NCBI GenBank assembly: GCA_900540235.1
Contig: UQEY01000001.1
Span: 1-64,000 of the forward strand
DNA: 64,000 bases
Reading direction: 5' to 3'
Source: an uncultured Eubacteriales bacterium
GTDB taxonomy: Bacteria; Bacillota; Clostridia; Oscillospirales; Acutalibacteraceae
The notes under the pieces were generated by a model that did not search any database, was not told where the DNA came from, and saw nothing but the letters and a program-made list of their open reading frames with translations. Both the position numbers and the translations under genes were made by a program. How positions within the stretch are numbered: the first letter of the stretch is position 1; every line of letters starts with the position of its first letter. Below, in pieces: positions 42,138 to 50,565 of this stretch.

Positions 42138-42416
42138 TTGCCTTATTTTTCAGAGCAAGATATTAACGAGGCTAAAAAGCGTGTAAGCGATATGCAAAAG
42201 CGAGCCGAAAAACTTAAAAATCAAGAAAATATAAGCGAAAATGAAAACGACGAAGAAGAAAAGATAAAAGAGAATATCGAAAAAAACGAAAATGAAATAG
42301 AGGAAAATGAAGAAAAGGATGATTCGTCTTTAATCATTTTGGCACTTATTATGCTTCTTTCAAGAGAGGGTGCAGACAATATGCTTATTTTGGCACTGCT
42401 TTATTTGCTCTTTTAA
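42138..42416 (+). CDS. Charged coiled-coil protein with hydrophobic tail, third of cassette
   Basis: A 92-residue protein. Residues 1-60 are extremely charged (Glu/Lys/Asn-rich, predicted coiled coil). Residues 63-92 are hydrophobic (SLIILALIMLLSREGADNMLILALLYLLF), reading as two short membrane-inserting stretches around a RE turn. It starts with TTG at 42138, directly after the previous stop, with AAAGGAG upstream. A tail-anchored or hairpin-inserted scaffold is plausible. The function is unknown. Confidence 0.65.
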   Translation: MPYFSEQDINEAKKRVSDMQKRAEKLKNQENISENENDEEEKIKENIEKNENEIEENEEKDDSSLIILALIMLLSREGADNMLILALLYLLF

Positions 42417-42517
42417 TAATTAATTAACTAATAAAATATGGAAATTATGACAATAATATGTTATATTATATAAGTTAGTTAAATTAATACTGTATTTTCT
42501 TTTTGGAGGATGTATAA

Positions 42518-43792
42518 GTGGAATTTATAAAAAAAGAAATTTGCACAGGTGTTGAACTTTTGGCAATACCTGCAAACAGATTTAAAACAAATCAAGTGAC
42601 AATCAGTCTTGCACTTCCTTTAAGCGCCGATACTGCTTCTGCCAACGCTCTTGCGCTCGGTCTTGTTGCGAGAAGAAGCAATGACTATCCGAATATGATT
42701 GAACTTAACCGAAAACTTGCTTCTCTTTACGGTGCAACTGTTTATGACAGTGTAAGTAAAGTCGGTGAAAGTCAGGTTTTGTCACTCAGTGCCACTTGCC
42801 TTGATGACAGATTTTCACTTGACGGTGAAAGCATTTCGTTTGAGTGTATTAAGCTTTTAACTTCGCTTTTGTTTAACCCGAGGTATGATGAAAAGGGTAA
42901 GTTTTTTGACGAAGATGTTGAAAGTGAAAAAAGAATTCTTATTGAAAAATTAAACAGCGAAGAAAATGAAAAAAGAGTATATGTTTTAAGGCAGACGGAA
43001 GCTAAAATGTTTTTAGGCGAGCCTTATGCCGTTAATAAGTACGGAAGCGTTAATGATGTTGAAGCACTTGACAGTACCGCAGTTACATCGGCTTTGAAAA
43101 ATATGCTTAAAAAGGCTAAGATTTTCGTAACCTTAGTCGGTGATACAAATGTAGACAAGGTTTATAATTATTTAAAAGATGAATTTTCAGCGGTTAATAG
43201 GGAATATGAAACTTTGCCGAGTTCTGTTTTTATACCTGAAGCAAAGGAAGTTAAAAACTATCTTGAGCGTATTGATGTTAAGCAGGGCAAGCTTGTAATG
43301 GGCTTTAGAGTTAATGTTAAACCCGATGCAGTGCTTACAAAAGCTATGCGCAGTTTTTGCGATATTTTCGGCGGCGGACCTTATTCAAAACTTTTCGCAA
43401 ATGTTAGGGAAAAAATGAGTCTTTGCTATTACTGTTCTGCAAGGTATACAAGGCTTAAAAGCTATATTATGATTCAGTCCGGTTGTCTTGAAGAAAATAT
43501 GGACAAGGCAGTTAATGAAATTATGCATCAGCTTGATGTTATAAAATCGGGCGATTTTAACGAAGAATTTGACTCGTCAAAAATGGCTCTCGTTGACGCA
43601 GTGATGTCAATAGGCGATACACCTGAAGCACTTGAAGCTTGGTATATTAACCAAATTACTGACGAGAAAGTTAAGTCACCGAGCGATGTTGCAGATGAAA
43701 TCAATTCGGTTACAAAAGAGCAGATTATTGAATGTGCAAATCTTTTGTCGCTTGACACAGTCTATAAGCTTGTCGGTTCGGAGGAAGAATAA
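42518..43792 (+). CDS. ymfF: M16-family peptidase homologue, YmfF type (inactive subunit)
   Basis: A 424-residue M16 (pitrilysin/insulinase) fold protein without the zinc motif HxxEH: the place where it should lie reads LALGLVARRSNDYPN. It keeps the C-terminal part of the fold (FCDIFGGGPYSKLFANVREKMSLCYYCSARY). With the next gene it forms the YmfF/YmfH pair, named in annotation for association with EF-P 5-aminopentanol modification in Bacillus; that role here is inference. GGAGG precedes the GTG start at 42518. Its stop overlaps the start of the partner by one base. Confidence 0.85.
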   Translation: MEFIKKEICTGVELLAIPANRFKTNQVTISLALPLSADTASANALALGLVARRSNDYPNMIELNRKLASLYGATVYDSVSKVGESQVLSLSATCLDDRFSLDGESISFECIKLLTSLLFNPRYDEKGKFFDEDVESEKRILIEKLNSEENEKRVYVLRQTEAKMFLGEPYAVNKYGSVNDVEALDSTAVTSALKNMLKKAKIFVTLVGDTNVDKVYNYLKDEFSAVNREYETLPSSVFIPEAKEVKNYLERIDVKQGKLVMGFRVNVKPDAVLTKAMRSFCDIFGGGPYSKLFANVREKMSLCYYCSARYTRLKSYIMIQSGCLEENMDKAVNEIMHQLDVIKSGDFNEEFDSSKMALVDAVMSIGDTPEALEAWYINQITDEKVKSPSDVADEINSVTKEQIIECANLLSLDTVYKLVGSEEE

Positions 43793-45066
43793 TGAAAGAA
43801 ATAATATCTGAGTCACTCAATGAAAAATATTATGAAATTGACCATAAATCAGGCTTAAAGATTTATGTTATGCCAAAGGAAAACTATTCTTCAACTTATG
43901 CCGTATTCGGTACTAACTACGGTTCTATAGATACAAAGTTTAAGCGCTCGGACAAGGAAGAATGGACAACCGTTCCCGAAGGAATAGCTCATTTTCTTGA
44001 GCATAAGCTTTTTGAAAGTGAGGAACTTGACGCATTTGCAAGGTATGCCAAAACCGGTGCTTCTGCAAATGCATACACTTCTTTCGACCGCACTTGTTAT
44101 CTTTTTCAGTGCAGTGACAATTTTAAAGATTCGCTTGAAATTTTGCTTGATTTTGTAACTCATCCTTATTTTACAAAAGAAACGGTTGAAAAAGAGCAAG
44201 GCATTATCGGTCAGGAAATTACAATGTACTATGATGTTGCTTCTTGGATGAGTACATTTAATCTTTTAAGGCTTCTTTATCACAAGCATCCGGTAAGAAT
44301 CGATATTGCCGGCACGGTTGATTCTATTGCGCAAATTACCGATAAGCTTCTTTATGACTGCTATGACACATTTTACAATCTTCACAATATGGCACTTGCC
44401 GTTGTGGGTAATGTCAGCGTTGAAGAAGTGCTTGAAGTTTGCGACGCAATGTTAAAGTCTGCACCAAATGTAAAGATTGAGCGTGCATTTGAAAAGGAAG
44501 AAAGGGGAGTTGTTTCAGATTATACCGAGTATAATCTTGCAATGAGTATCCCTGTATTTTCTTTCGGCTACAAGGAAGAATGTGCTAAGCCTAAGCAGGA
44601 CCTCAAAACTATAGTTGAAACAAATATTTTGCTTGAAATTATTGCCGGTAATACTTCAAGGCTTTATAATTCACTTTTTGCTCAGGGTCTTATTAATGAA
44701 AGCTTTTCTAAAGAATATTTTATCGGCTACGGCTATGAAGCTGTGATTTTTGACGGCGAAAGTGAAAACCCGAAAGAAGTTGCAAACCAAATTAAAGCCG
44801 AGGTTAAAAGGCTGAAAAAAGAGGGTATCAGCGATAAGCAGTTTGAAGCAGTAAGGCGTATGCTTTACGGCAAAGAAATTATGTCTTATAACGATATTGA
44901 TACTATTGCAAACGGTATTATCGGTGCTCACTTTGGTGAATACGGAATTTTTGACAGTGTTGAAGTTTTTAAAAATGTTAAAAAAGCCGATATTGAAGCA
45001 AGACTTTTAAATATGATGAACGAGCAGTACAGCGCTCTTTCGGTAGTAAAGCAGGGTGAGGAATAA
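43792..45066 (+). CDS. ymfH: M16-family zinc peptidase, YmfH type
   Basis: A 424-residue zinc peptidase of the M16 family, the active partner of the YmfF-like protein. The inverted zinc motif HFLEH is at residues 67-71 and the third ligand region is EKEQGIIGQEI around 134-144. It was read from the ATG overlapping the previous stop (TAATG), and its own stop overlaps the lgt start in the same way, so the three are tightly coupled. The natural substrate is unknown. Confidence 0.9.
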   Translation: MKEIISESLNEKYYEIDHKSGLKIYVMPKENYSSTYAVFGTNYGSIDTKFKRSDKEEWTTVPEGIAHFLEHKLFESEELDAFARYAKTGASANAYTSFDRTCYLFQCSDNFKDSLEILLDFVTHPYFTKETVEKEQGIIGQEITMYYDVASWMSTFNLLRLLYHKHPVRIDIAGTVDSIAQITDKLLYDCYDTFYNLHNMALAVVGNVSVEEVLEVCDAMLKSAPNVKIERAFEKEERGVVSDYTEYNLAMSIPVFSFGYKEECAKPKQDLKTIVETNILLEIIAGNTSRLYNSLFAQGLINESFSKEYFIGYGYEAVIFDGESENPKEVANQIKAEVKRLKKEGISDKQFEAVRRMLYGKEIMSYNDIDTIANGIIGAHFGEYGIFDSVEVFKNVKKADIEARLLNMMNEQYSALSVVKQGEE

Positions 45067-45992
45067 TGAGTGATTATACAAGAGTTTATTTTGAAGGGCT
45101 CGGAATTGATTTTGATGTTCCGTCCGTTGCTTTTACAATCGGCAGCTACAGTATTCATTGGTATGGCATAATAATCGCATTCGGCTTTGCTCTTGCTGTG
45201 CTTTACGGCGGCAGAATGGCATATAAATGGAAAATGAGCCTTGACGGTATGACAGATGTCCTTATTTTGGGTACTATTTTGGGTATAATTTGCGCAAGAG
45301 TGTATTATGTTATATTTGAATGGTCTTATTATAAAGAGCATCTTGCCGAAATACCACAGATTTGGAACGGTGGCATAGCTATTTACGGCGGTATAATCGG
45401 TGCGTTTATCGGCGCAATTATCGGCTGTAAAATCGGTAAAGTTGATTTTAGAAATTTGCTTGACCTCGGCGGCTTGGGTCTTCTTATCGGTCAAGGTATA
45501 GGCAGATGGGGCAACTTCTTTAATCAAGAAGCTTTCGGCGCTAATACAACTACTGCCCCGTTTAGAATGTGGAGCCAAAAAATTCACGATACACTTGAGC
45601 TTTCAGCCGATACTTTGGCAGCTAAGGGTATGACTGTTGACCCTAATACGCCTGTTCACCCAACTTTCCTTTATGAAAGCGTATGGTGCATTTTAGGTTT
45701 CTTTATACTTAATTATATTGTTCATAAAAAAAGAAAATATAAGGGCGAAGTATTCCTTTTGTATGGCATTTGGTACGGTCTTGAAAGAATGGTAGTTGAG
45801 GGTTTAAGAACAGATTCGCTTTATATCGGAAACACCTCAATTCGTGTAAGTCAGCTTTTATCGTTAATTATTGTAGTTGCATTTTTGATTGTGCATATAA
45901 TTAATATGGTTAAGCTTAAAAAAGGTACGCTTCCTGAAAGATTAAAAATTAATACAGATGAAAGAGAGAATAAAAATGTCACAAATAATTGA
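45066..45992 (+). CDS. lgt: Prolipoprotein diacylglyceryl transferase
   Basis: Transfers diacylglycerol from phosphatidylglycerol to the lipobox cysteine of prolipoproteins, at the membrane. The 308-residue, seven-helix protein has the Lgt signature GRWGNFFNQEAFG (about residues 151-163), YSIHWYGIIIAFGF early and LRTDSLY-type residues late. Likely clients in this window are the lipoproteins at 1590 and 60927. The C-terminal 17 bases overlap folD. Confidence 0.94.
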   Translation: MSDYTRVYFEGLGIDFDVPSVAFTIGSYSIHWYGIIIAFGFALAVLYGGRMAYKWKMSLDGMTDVLILGTILGIICARVYYVIFEWSYYKEHLAEIPQIWNGGIAIYGGIIGAFIGAIIGCKIGKVDFRNLLDLGGLGLLIGQGIGRWGNFFNQEAFGANTTTAPFRMWSQKIHDTLELSADTLAAKGMTVDPNTPVHPTFLYESVWCILGFFILNYIVHKKRKYKGEVFLLYGIWYGLERMVVEGLRTDSLYIGNTSIRVSQLLSLIIVVAFLIVHIINMVKLKKGTLPERLKINTDERENKNVTNN

Positions 45993-46833
45993 CGGCAAAC
46001 TTGTTTCAAAACAAGTCAGACAAAGAGTAGCAAAGGAAACCGAGGAACTTAAAGCAAAAGGCATTACGCCGGGTCTTGCAGTTATTATTGTGGGTGAGGA
46101 CCCTGCTTCTCAGGTTTATGTTAAAAATAAAGAAAAAGCTTGCGATGAAGTCGGCTTTTACAGTGAAAAATATGCTTTGCCTGAAAATACAACTCAGGAG
46201 GAGTTAAACAATCTTGTAAAAGAACTTAATGCAAAAAAAGAAATCAGCGGTATTCTTTGCCAGCTTCCGCTTCCAAAGCATCTTGACGATAAAGAAGTTA
46301 TCAATCTTATTGACCCTATTAAGGATGTTGACGCTTTTCACCCTGTAAATGTCGGTGCTATTATGATTGGTGACTATAATTTCCTCCCTTGCACCCCTGC
46401 AGGCGTTATGGAACTTATTCATTCAACCGGTGTTGATGTAGCAGGTAAAAAGGCTGTAGTAATCGGCAGAAGCAATATTGTCGGCAAACCTATGGCTATG
46501 CTTCTTCTTCATGAAAATGCAACCGTTGAAATCACTCATTCAAAAACAGTTAACCTCAAGGAAGTTACCAAAACAGCCGATATTCTTGTTGCCGCTATCG
46601 GTAAAGCTAAGTTTGTTACTGCCGATATGGTTAAGGACGGCGCAGTTGTTATAGATGTAGGTATGAATAGGGATGAGAATGGTAAACTTTGCGGCGATGT
46701 TGATTTTGAAAATGTTAAAGATAAGTGTTCGTTTATCACTCCCGTTCCGGGCGGCGTAGGTCCTATGACTATTTCAATGCTTATGCAAAACACTTTAACT
46801 GCCGCAAAAATTCAAAACGGCATAGAAAAATAG
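45976..46833 (+). CDS. folD: Methylene-THF dehydrogenase / methenyl-THF cyclohydrolase
   Basis: A bifunctional enzyme interconverting methylene-, methenyl- and 10-formyl-tetrahydrofolate. The 285-residue protein has the FolD signatures DPASQVYVKNKEKACDEVGF (catalytic Lys), LPLPKHLD, KDVDAFHP, VIGRSNIVGKPMAMLL and PVPGGVGPMTISML. I start at the ATG at 45976, since the frame from 45958 adds only residues inside lgt without a ribosome site. Confidence 0.95.
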   Translation: MSQIIDGKLVSKQVRQRVAKETEELKAKGITPGLAVIIVGEDPASQVYVKNKEKACDEVGFYSEKYALPENTTQEELNNLVKELNAKKEISGILCQLPLPKHLDDKEVINLIDPIKDVDAFHPVNVGAIMIGDYNFLPCTPAGVMELIHSTGVDVAGKKAVVIGRSNIVGKPMAMLLLHENATVEITHSKTVNLKEVTKTADILVAAIGKAKFVTADMVKDGAVVIDVGMNRDENGKLCGDVDFENVKDKCSFITPVPGGVGPMTISMLMQNTLTAAKIQNGIEK

Positions 46834-46849
46834 CAAAAGAGGTATCGTT

Positions 46850-47332
46850 ATGGCACTTGAGGAACAAGTAGTTGAAAAACTTATTGAAAAAAAATTGCAT
46901 ATTTCTTTCGCAGAGTCTTGCACTGGAGGGCTATGTTGTGGTACAATAGTAAATGTTGCTAATGCGTCAAAGGTACTTGATGTGTCATTTGTAACTTATG
47001 CGAATGAAGCTAAAATTAAATTCCTCGGTGTCAGCGCCGATACAATTTTGTCGTACGGTGTTGTAAGCGAAGAAGTGGCTTATCAAATGGCGCAGGGTGT
47101 TGCAAACGCAGCAGGCAGTGAAATCGGCGTCGGTATAACCGGTGTTGCCGGTCCTGGCGGAGGAACTGCAAAAAAGCCTGTGGGTATGGTTTGCTTTGGC
47201 TTTTATATTGACGGTAAGGTGACAACTTGTACTTGTCAGTTTGGTGAAATCGGTCGTAACCAAGTCCGTAAGTCAAGCGTGGAATTTGTCCTTTCTAAGC
47301 TTCTTGAACTTCTTGATGCTTATGAAAATTAG
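46850..47332 (+). CDS. Nicotinamide-nucleotide amidohydrolase (CinA C-terminal domain)
   Basis: Hydrolyses nicotinamide mononucleotide to nicotinate mononucleotide and ammonia (PncC activity). The 160-residue protein is the stand-alone C-terminal CinA domain: SFAESCTGGLCCGTIVN near residues 19-35 and VGITGVAGPGGGTAKKPVGMV around 95-115. The N-terminal molybdopterin-like domain of full-length CinA is absent, which is common. AAGAGGT precedes the ATG. It is the last gene of the ymfF-lgt-folD run. Confidence 0.9.
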   Translation: MALEEQVVEKLIEKKLHISFAESCTGGLCCGTIVNVANASKVLDVSFVTYANEAKIKFLGVSADTILSYGVVSEEVAYQMAQGVANAAGSEIGVGITGVAGPGGGTAKKPVGMVCFGFYIDGKVTTCTCQFGEIGRNQVRKSSVEFVLSKLLELLDAYEN

Positions 47333-47355
47333 TATCAATTTTAACTCAATACTTC

Positions 47356-47431
<76 letters not shown>

Positions 47432-47436
47432 AAAAA

Positions 47437-47465
47437 GCTCACTCATATTACGAGTGAGCTTTTTA
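47437..47465 (+). terminator. Terminator after tRNA-Thr
   Basis: A perfect 8-bp stem GCTCACTC / GAGTGAGC with a 7-base loop is followed by TTTTTA. Confidence 0.9.
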
Positions 47466-47469
47466 TATG

Positions 47470-47724
47470 TCATATTAAATTTATTATTAATTTATTCCAT
47501 TCATTCGGTTGTTCAAAATTAACCATATGAGCAGCATTTTTTATTTTTATGAATTCTTTTTTTGGCGCTTTTAAATTATCAAACCAATTTTGTGTGGCTT
47601 GTGTCGGACAAATCATATCGTCCTCGCCGGAAATTAAAAGAACCGGTACAGTCAGTTGCGTAATGCAAGAAATACTGTCTTTTTCGTTCATTTCAATATT
47701 TAGAGTTTTAGACGATTTTAACAT
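47470..47724 (-). pseudogene. Alpha/beta-hydrolase C-terminal fragment
   Basis: 84 residues matching only the last third of an alpha/beta hydrolase. VPVLLISGEDDMICP carries the catalytic Asp strand, and IKNAAHMVNFEQP carries the catalytic His. The oxyanion region and nucleophile-elbow Ser are missing, so it cannot be active. The coding sequence runs up to the integrase fragment, which suggests a deletion joined the two. A short new start (ATG at 47724) may be fortuitous. Confidence 0.7.
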
Positions 47725-47740
47725 GCCTTTTATTACTTAT

Positions 47741-47970
47741 TTATTCCAAAGCACAGATTTCGCCTAATCTCATACCCGTTGTCAGTTCAAGATAGTAGAA
47801 TTCATAGCAACCCGAACGCTTGGTTTCTTCAAGAAATGCTGTCAATTCTTCTTTCTTCAGCGTTTCCATTTCAGGCTTTGTGCAGTTCGGCATCTTCACT
47901 TTTGATATGGGATTCTTTGGAATTAAATCTTCATCCACCGCTTTTTGAAGGCAAGAACTGAGTGTTCGGT
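47741..47970 (-). pseudogene. Tyrosine recombinase (integrase) fragment
   Basis: An internal slice of a phage/ICE integrase. SSCLQKAVDEDLIPKNPIS is the end of the core-binding domain, and ETLKKEELTAFLEETKRSGCYEFYYLELTTGMRLGEICAL is the start of the catalytic domain up to the first catalytic Arg. It then stops (LE, stop) where the family continues with RWSD. In-frame homology extends upstream of the GTG at 47938 to about 47970 before a stop. Both ends are broken. It lies about 310 bases from tRNA-Thr, a typical integration target. Confidence 0.75.
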
Positions 47971-48055
47971 TTTAAAAATCACTTTGATAATTAAGATAAA
48001 TATGATATTATAAGTATATAGAAATGATAATTATCAATTTGTTTTGAGGAGTAAG

Positions 48056-48565
48056 ATGAAAGAGTATATATGTAAAATCGCATCTGTTGATGAAGTGATA
48101 ACAAAATGGAATTATGAAATAAAAAAACAAAAGCGCAAGCAAAAGAAATCGGCTTTAGAGTTGTTGAAAAATAATGCAGTTGAGAATATAAAAAACGGTC
48201 AGGCTGTTATATATTACGGTAAATTAGGTAATAAAATTATTTGTCAAGCGACTGCAATGTTTGATGAAAATATTATTCAAAACAGTGACGGCCTTGTTGG
48301 AACTAAAACTGTATATCTGTGTAATTTCAGTACAAATAAAAAATATCAAGGCAAAGGATATTTTTCAAAGCTTTTCAAATTTGTAATTGAGGACTTAAAA
48401 AACAAAGGTTACACAAAGTGCACTTTAGGCGTTGAGCCGAAAGAAGCAAATAACTTGCAAATTTATCGACATTTTGGTTTTAATACACTGATAAAATCAG
48501 GGAAATTAACCTATCCTAACGGAACAGTTATTGATGTTGATTATTATGAAATGAAATTAGATTAG
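48056..48565 (+). CDS. GNAT-family N-acetyltransferase
   Basis: A 169-residue acetyltransferase. The acetyl-CoA motif A is present as NFSTNKKYQGKGYFSKLFKFVIEDLKNKG (about 97-125), with QGKGY in place of the common RGKGIG. It is followed by KCTLGVEPKEANNLQIYRHFGF (motif B). I start at the ATG at 48056 with GAGGAG upstream. It lies just beyond the integrase remnant, so it may be a leftover passenger of the old insertion; its AT-rich codons fit that but do not prove it. The substrate is unknown. Confidence 0.8.
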   Translation: MKEYICKIASVDEVITKWNYEIKKQKRKQKKSALELLKNNAVENIKNGQAVIYYGKLGNKIICQATAMFDENIIQNSDGLVGTKTVYLCNFSTNKKYQGKGYFSKLFKFVIEDLKNKGYTKCTLGVEPKEANNLQIYRHFGFNTLIKSGKLTYPNGTVIDVDYYEMKLD

Positions 48566-48665
48566 AACAAAAATCACTTCTTTACAATTTCACTACTGAC
48601 ATCAAAAAGCACTACACAAGGTTTTCTCTTTCTGAAATAAATTTCAAAAGCTAATACGAAACAAA

Positions 48666-48703
48666 AAAATCTCACTCTTTTTTACGGGGTGAGATTTTGT
48701 AAT
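48666..48703 (+). terminator. Terminator of the GNAT gene
   Basis: The stem AAAATCTCAC / GTGAGATTTT with a 13-base loop; arms end in A and T runs, so it can act in both directions. Confidence 0.75.
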
Positions 48704-48723
48704 TGTTCTTCAGCAAAGAAATA

Positions 48724-48755
48724 AACCACCGGTTCAACCGGTGGTTTTGATTTTT
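48724..48755. terminator. Terminator of the PfkB gene
   Basis: A perfect 9-bp stem AACCACCGG / CCGGTGGTT with a 5-base loop is flanked by T-rich sequence on the right and TTTATTT on the minus-strand exit side. It probably serves the minus-strand kinase gene. Confidence 0.7.
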
Positions 48756-48759
48756 AAAT

Positions 48760-49683
48760 TTATACCATTTTATAATAATTTTCTTTAACTTCAAGAAGCT
48801 CTTTTTCAGTGCAATATGCGCTTAAACATCCAACTGATGTGACGCATTTACCGCCGGTAATGTTACCAAACTTAATTGCGTCTTCAAAGCTGTATTCGTG
48901 ATACAAACCGTAAATAAAACCGGATAAAAATGCATCACCGGCACCGGTCGAATCTTTGTGCTTAAAGTCGTCAACCTGACTCACATAAAACTTTTTACCG
49001 TTTTGCATACCGAGGCAACCGTTTTTGTCAAGCTTAACAATAACATTTTCAAAATAGTTTGACAAAACATCAGCCGCTTTTTCAGGTGTGTCGGTATCGG
49101 TTATTTTAAGTGCTTCTTTTTGATTAGGGGTGTAATAATCTGCAATTTCAATGTGCTCTTTGTAATTTGCAAGGCTTAAATTGTCGTCCCAGCCGCAGTC
49201 AAAAACAAGCGTTGTTCCTTCCTCTTTAAGCTTTTTGTAAACCGGTAAAAAGCCGCCTGTGTGCATAATTACTATCTTTGCACCGGTGCACATTTTGTAC
49301 GCTTCTTCCAAAGCGGTGTCAGTTGCCTCAACACTGCCGTGACCGTAAGACATAAATGTTCTGTCTTTGCTTGTAATCATGGCGCTTGTAACATTTAGCG
49401 GAATACCGTTGCCTTTGTAAAGATTAATAGGGGATACGCCGCATTTTCTAAATTCTTCTCTTGCGAAGTTTGAAAAGATATCTTCTCCAAGCTCAGTTGC
49501 AATCTTTGTTTTTATACCGAGCCGCCCGAGATTTATAAGAGTTGCGGGAACACCGCCGCCAAGCTGAAGCGAAAACTCCCTTGCAAAAATTTCTTCACCC
49601 TCGTTAGGTAATCTGTCAATGCCGGAATAAAGAATGTCAACATTTGTGCATCCTATTCCTGCTATAAAATTATTATCAACCAT
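48760..49683 (-). CDS. PfkB-family carbohydrate kinase
   Basis: A 307-residue ribokinase-like sugar kinase. The N-terminal GIGCTNVDILY and LGGGVPATLINLGRLG (substrate site) and the C-terminal DSTGAGDAFLSGFIYGL with the catalytic Asp (about residues 245-261) are intact. ATP-dependent phosphorylation of a sugar or nucleoside is expected; the substrate cannot be read. AGGAGAAAAAA precedes the ATG. It is a single-gene unit, divergent from the two-component genes. Confidence 0.85.
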   Translation of the reverse strand: MVDNNFIAGIGCTNVDILYSGIDRLPNEGEEIFAREFSLQLGGGVPATLINLGRLGIKTKIATELGEDIFSNFAREEFRKCGVSPINLYKGNGIPLNVTSAMITSKDRTFMSYGHGSVEATDTALEEAYKMCTGAKIVIMHTGGFLPVYKKLKEEGTTLVFDCGWDDNLSLANYKEHIEIADYYTPNQKEALKITDTDTPEKAADVLSNYFENVIVKLDKNGCLGMQNGKKFYVSQVDDFKHKDSTGAGDAFLSGFIYGLYHEYSFEDAIKFGNITGGKCVTSVGCLSAYCTEKELLEVKENYYKMV

Positions 49684-49866
49684 TTTTTTCTCCTGAATAT
49701 TTTAATATGCTTTAATTGTATCACCTTTTGAACCGCATATCAACATTAAAAAGCTGTCAAATATAACAAAACTTATTTTTCACTTTTTATGTACGAGTTT
49801 TGTTATAATATATAAAATTATTTTATAATGTGCTATAATAAACTATTATTTTTCGGTGGTGGCAAA

Positions 49867-50565
49867 ATGAAAATTGTAATATGTGATGACGATAAAAATT
49901 GTATAGACGATGTTGTAAAGCTTATTGACGAATATTCAAATGAAAACTCGATTAAGTTTGAAAAATACATTTATTCTTCCTCAAAGCAAGTAGTTGAAAA
50001 TAATGAAAACTACGATATTGCCGTGCTTGATGTTGAAATGCCGGGTGTTGACGGTATTGAACTCGGAAAAAAGCTGAGAAAGCGCAACAGCCAAATAGTT
50101 CTTATCTATCTTACTGCTCATTCTCAGTATCTTGATTCTGCGCTTAACCTTAATGCCGCAAGATTTTTTGAAAAACCGATTGATAAAGAAAGATTTTTTA
50201 AGGGTCTTGATAACGCACTTGAAAGAATAGATAACACTACAGTTAATTTCTTTATCCGTGAGGATAAATCACAAGTGCGTATAACTGCCGACAGTATAAT
50301 TTATATCGAGATTGAAAAAAGAAAAACAAGGCTTGTTACAACCGAGCGTGCATATTCAACTACTTATACTATTGATTATTTCAAAAATAGGCTTTTAAGT
50401 TCTGTCTTTGCCACTCCTCATAAAAGCTATATTGTCAATTTTAATTATGTTACTCAATATGAAAGAGATAAAATTCAGCTTGCAGGCAAGTATATAATTC
50501 CTGTTTCAAAAAGCAAGCAAACAGCTTTTCGTAAAGCTTTTATCAGATTTTTGGAGGGTAAATAA
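49867..50565 (+). CDS. LytTR-family response regulator
   Basis: A 232-residue response regulator. The receiver domain has DDD at 7-9, phospho-acceptor Asp55 in VLDVEMPG and the switch Lys in EKPIDKE. The C-terminal LytTR DNA-binding domain has SIIYIEIEKRKTRLVTTERAY and FATPHKSYIVNFNYVTQYERDKIQLAGKYIIPVSKSK. This is the AgrA/VirR/BlpR type. I start at the ATG at 49867 with GGTGGTGG upstream. It overlaps the kinase gene by one base (TAATG). No peptide-pheromone genes are adjacent. Confidence 0.9.
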   Translation: MKIVICDDDKNCIDDVVKLIDEYSNENSIKFEKYIYSSSKQVVENNENYDIAVLDVEMPGVDGIELGKKLRKRNSQIVLIYLTAHSQYLDSALNLNAARFFEKPIDKERFFKGLDNALERIDNTTVNFFIREDKSQVRITADSIIYIEIEKRKTRLVTTERAYSTTYTIDYFKNRLLSSVFATPHKSYIVNFNYVTQYERDKIQLAGKYIIPVSKSKQTAFRKAFIRFLEGK

